Of a stretch of DNA of 20,658 bases, positions 19,508-20,658 are shown in pieces. Source of the stretch: Omnitrophica bacterium RIFCSPLOWO2_01_FULL_45_10b (lineage in GTDB: Bacteria; Omnitrophota; Omnitrophia; Omnitrophales; Danuiimicrobiaceae); contig MHFM01000007.1 of the NCBI GenBank assembly GCA_001804205.1, positions 1,422 through 22,079 on the forward strand, given 5' to 3'. The notes below the pieces were generated by a model that saw nothing but the letters and a program-made list of their open reading frames with translations, had not been told where the DNA came from and made no database searches. A program made the position numbers and the translations under genes. Positions within the stretch are counted from its first letter, which is position 1. Each line of letters opens with the position of its first letter.

Positions 19508-20658
19508 ATGGATCCAAAAGTAGCGTTAGATACAATCTGGGTTCTTGTGACGGCGATGCTCGTCTTCTTCATGAATCTGGGTTTTGGGTGTGTAGAAGCT
19601 GGTTTTCAACAAAGTAAAAACTGCGTCAATATTCTTTCAAAAAACTTCGTCGTGTTTGCCTGCTCAACCATTTCTTTCTGGTTTCTTGGTTGGGGGTTAA
19701 TGTTTGGCGATGGCAATCCTTGGATTGGTCTTCAAGGGCTTTTTACGATCAGCGGAGCAGACAATAGTCCTGCCACTGGTGAAGCATATAAAGGGGTATA
19801 CAGTGCAATCAATTGGACTGGCGTTCCTCTTTATGCGAAGTTCTTCTTTCAACTTGTTTTTGCCGGAACAGCAGCAACAATCGTTTCCGGGTCTGTAGGT
19901 GGAAGAATCAAATATTTTTCGTTTATTCTCTTTTCATTTTTACTCGTCGGTTTGGTTTATCCGGTTACCGGCCATTGGATTTGGGGCGGTGGTTGGCTTG
20001 CCAAACTTGGGTTTTGGGATTTTGCGGGTTCAACCGTGGTTCACTCGGTTGGAGGATGGGCCGCTTTAGCAGGGGCAATTGTATTAGGCCCTCGCTTTGG
20101 GAAATTCGGGCCTGGCGGAAAAGTTAATCCCATCCCTGGACACAATATGTCCTTAGCTATGATTGGTGTTTTGGTTCTTTGGCTTGGCTGGTTCGGATTT
20201 AATCCGGGAAGCACCATGGCTGCTGATCCACGATTAATATCGCATATTTGCCTGACCACCAATATGGCCGCGGCCACGGGAGTTTTAGGTTCAACCATTA
20301 CCTCATGGGTTCTTCTTAAGAAACCTGATTTGGGGATGACTATTAATGGATGCCTTGCAGGGCTTGTAGCCATTACCGCACCCTGCGCTTTTGTCAGCGT
20401 TGGAAGTTCTGCGCTTATTGGTTTAATTGCGGGTTTTATTGTGGTTCCTGCGGTAATTTTCTTTGACAAAATACACGTCGATGATCCTGTAGGCGCTACA
20501 GCCGTTCACCTTGTTAACGGTGTTTTCGGCACCTTGTGTGTAGGGTTGTTTGCGCAAGATTGGGTAAGCCCAAACACAACCGGAAACGGTTTGTTTTTCG
20601 GCGGCGGTACCAAACTTTTAACGGCTCAGTTTATTGGCGTCGGTGCGGCTGGAGCGTA
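19508..20658 (+). CDS. amtB: ammonium transporter AmtB/Mep family (3' end outside window)
   Basis: AmtB is the trimeric inner-membrane channel for ammonium. 383 codons are visible before the window ends without a stop; whole proteins are about 400-450. Hydrophobic segments fill the sequence. Family landmarks are LGFGCVEAGF near the start, FFFQLVFAGTAATIVSGSVG, YPVTGHWIWGGGWL, and the twin pore histidines His179 in VVHSVGGWAALAGA and His334 in AVHLVNGVFGTLCVG. GFNPGST and TTNMAAATG also match. There is no cleavable signal peptide; the first helix starts near residue 9. GGAGG lies 6 nt before the ATG and a sigma-54 promoter upstream, so expression should depend on an activator such as the one encoded just before. 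Whether glnK follows cannot be seen. Confidence 0.96.
   Translation, partial: MDPKVALDTIWVLVTAMLVFFMNLGFGCVEAGFQQSKNCVNILSKNFVVFACSTISFWFLGWGLMFGDGNPWIGLQGLFTISGADNSPATGEAYKGVYSAINWTGVPLYAKFFFQLVFAGTAATIVSGSVGGRIKYFSFILFSFLLVGLVYPVTGHWIWGGGWLAKLGFWDFAGSTVVHSVGGWAALAGAIVLGPRFGKFGPGGKVNPIPGHNMSLAMIGVLVLWLGWFGFNPGSTMAADPRLISHICLTTNMAAATGVLGSTITSWVLLKKPDLGMTINGCLAGLVAITAPCAFVSVGSSALIGLIAGFIVVPAVIFFDKIHVDDPVGATAVHLVNGVFGTLCVGLFAQDWVSPNTTGNGLFFGGGTKLLTAQFIGVGAAGA

Overview
The window is a densely packed, almost entirely plus-strand stretch of a diderm (Gram-negative) bacterial chromosome with moderate GC. It encodes outer-membrane assembly (BamA, Skp/OmpH) and lipid A synthesis (LpxC-FabZ fusion, LpxA, LpxI). 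Fused LpxC-FabZ, LpxI instead of LpxH, a SpoVG trace and the gene order together fit a deep-branching diderm lineage such as Omnitrophota or a related PVC/Elusimicrobia-like group. That placement is inference; there is no rRNA here.

Layout. (1) 1-792: the 3' part of ispE, an 11-codon stub that looks like the start of spoVG, and a tRNA-Gln(UUG). (2) 789-1053: a gene-free stretch made almost entirely of consecutive hairpins, two of which share an architecture. (3) 1111-2998: an MNT/AbiEii-type nucleotidyltransferase, an unlisted 53-codon ORF and clpX, joined by 4-nt ATGA overlaps. (4) 3010-4849: two CUT1-type sugar ABC permeases without their ATPase or binding protein. (5) 4851-4956: a 106-bp unit with perfect 14-bp terminal inverted repeats, carrying most of a 23-codon ORF and abutting glmU. 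(6) 4956-8557: glmU-prs-rplY-pth. In Firmicutes ispE, spoVG, glmU, prs, ctc and pth sit close together, so regions 2-5 look like an interruption of that order behind the tRNA. (7) 8691-11753: the classical rpsF-ssb-rpsR-rplI-dnaB replication/ribosome cluster. (8) 11771-16868: bamA-skp-lpxC/fabZ-lpxA, the envelope cluster, without lpxD. (9) 16956-19320: lpxI and a NifA-like GAF/AAA+/Fis sigma-54 activator, behind an extended -10 promoter that gives a nearly leaderless lpxI message. (10) 19454-20658: a textbook sigma-54 promoter and a 3'-truncated ammonium transporter gene.

How the genes work together: GlmU makes UDP-GlcNAc, the substrate for LpxA, LpxC and LpxI in lipid A synthesis; BamA and Skp insert outer-membrane proteins. 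Prs, L25, Pth, S6, S18, L9, SSB and DnaB are core nucleotide, translation and replication functions. The activator next to a -24/-12 promoter suggests nitrogen control of ammonium uptake.

The most unusual material is non-coding: the hairpin array behind the tRNA, and the glmU leader, where one upstream arm can pair with either of two Shine-Dalgarno regions and where removal of the inverted-repeat unit would restore an exact ATGA stop-start overlap.
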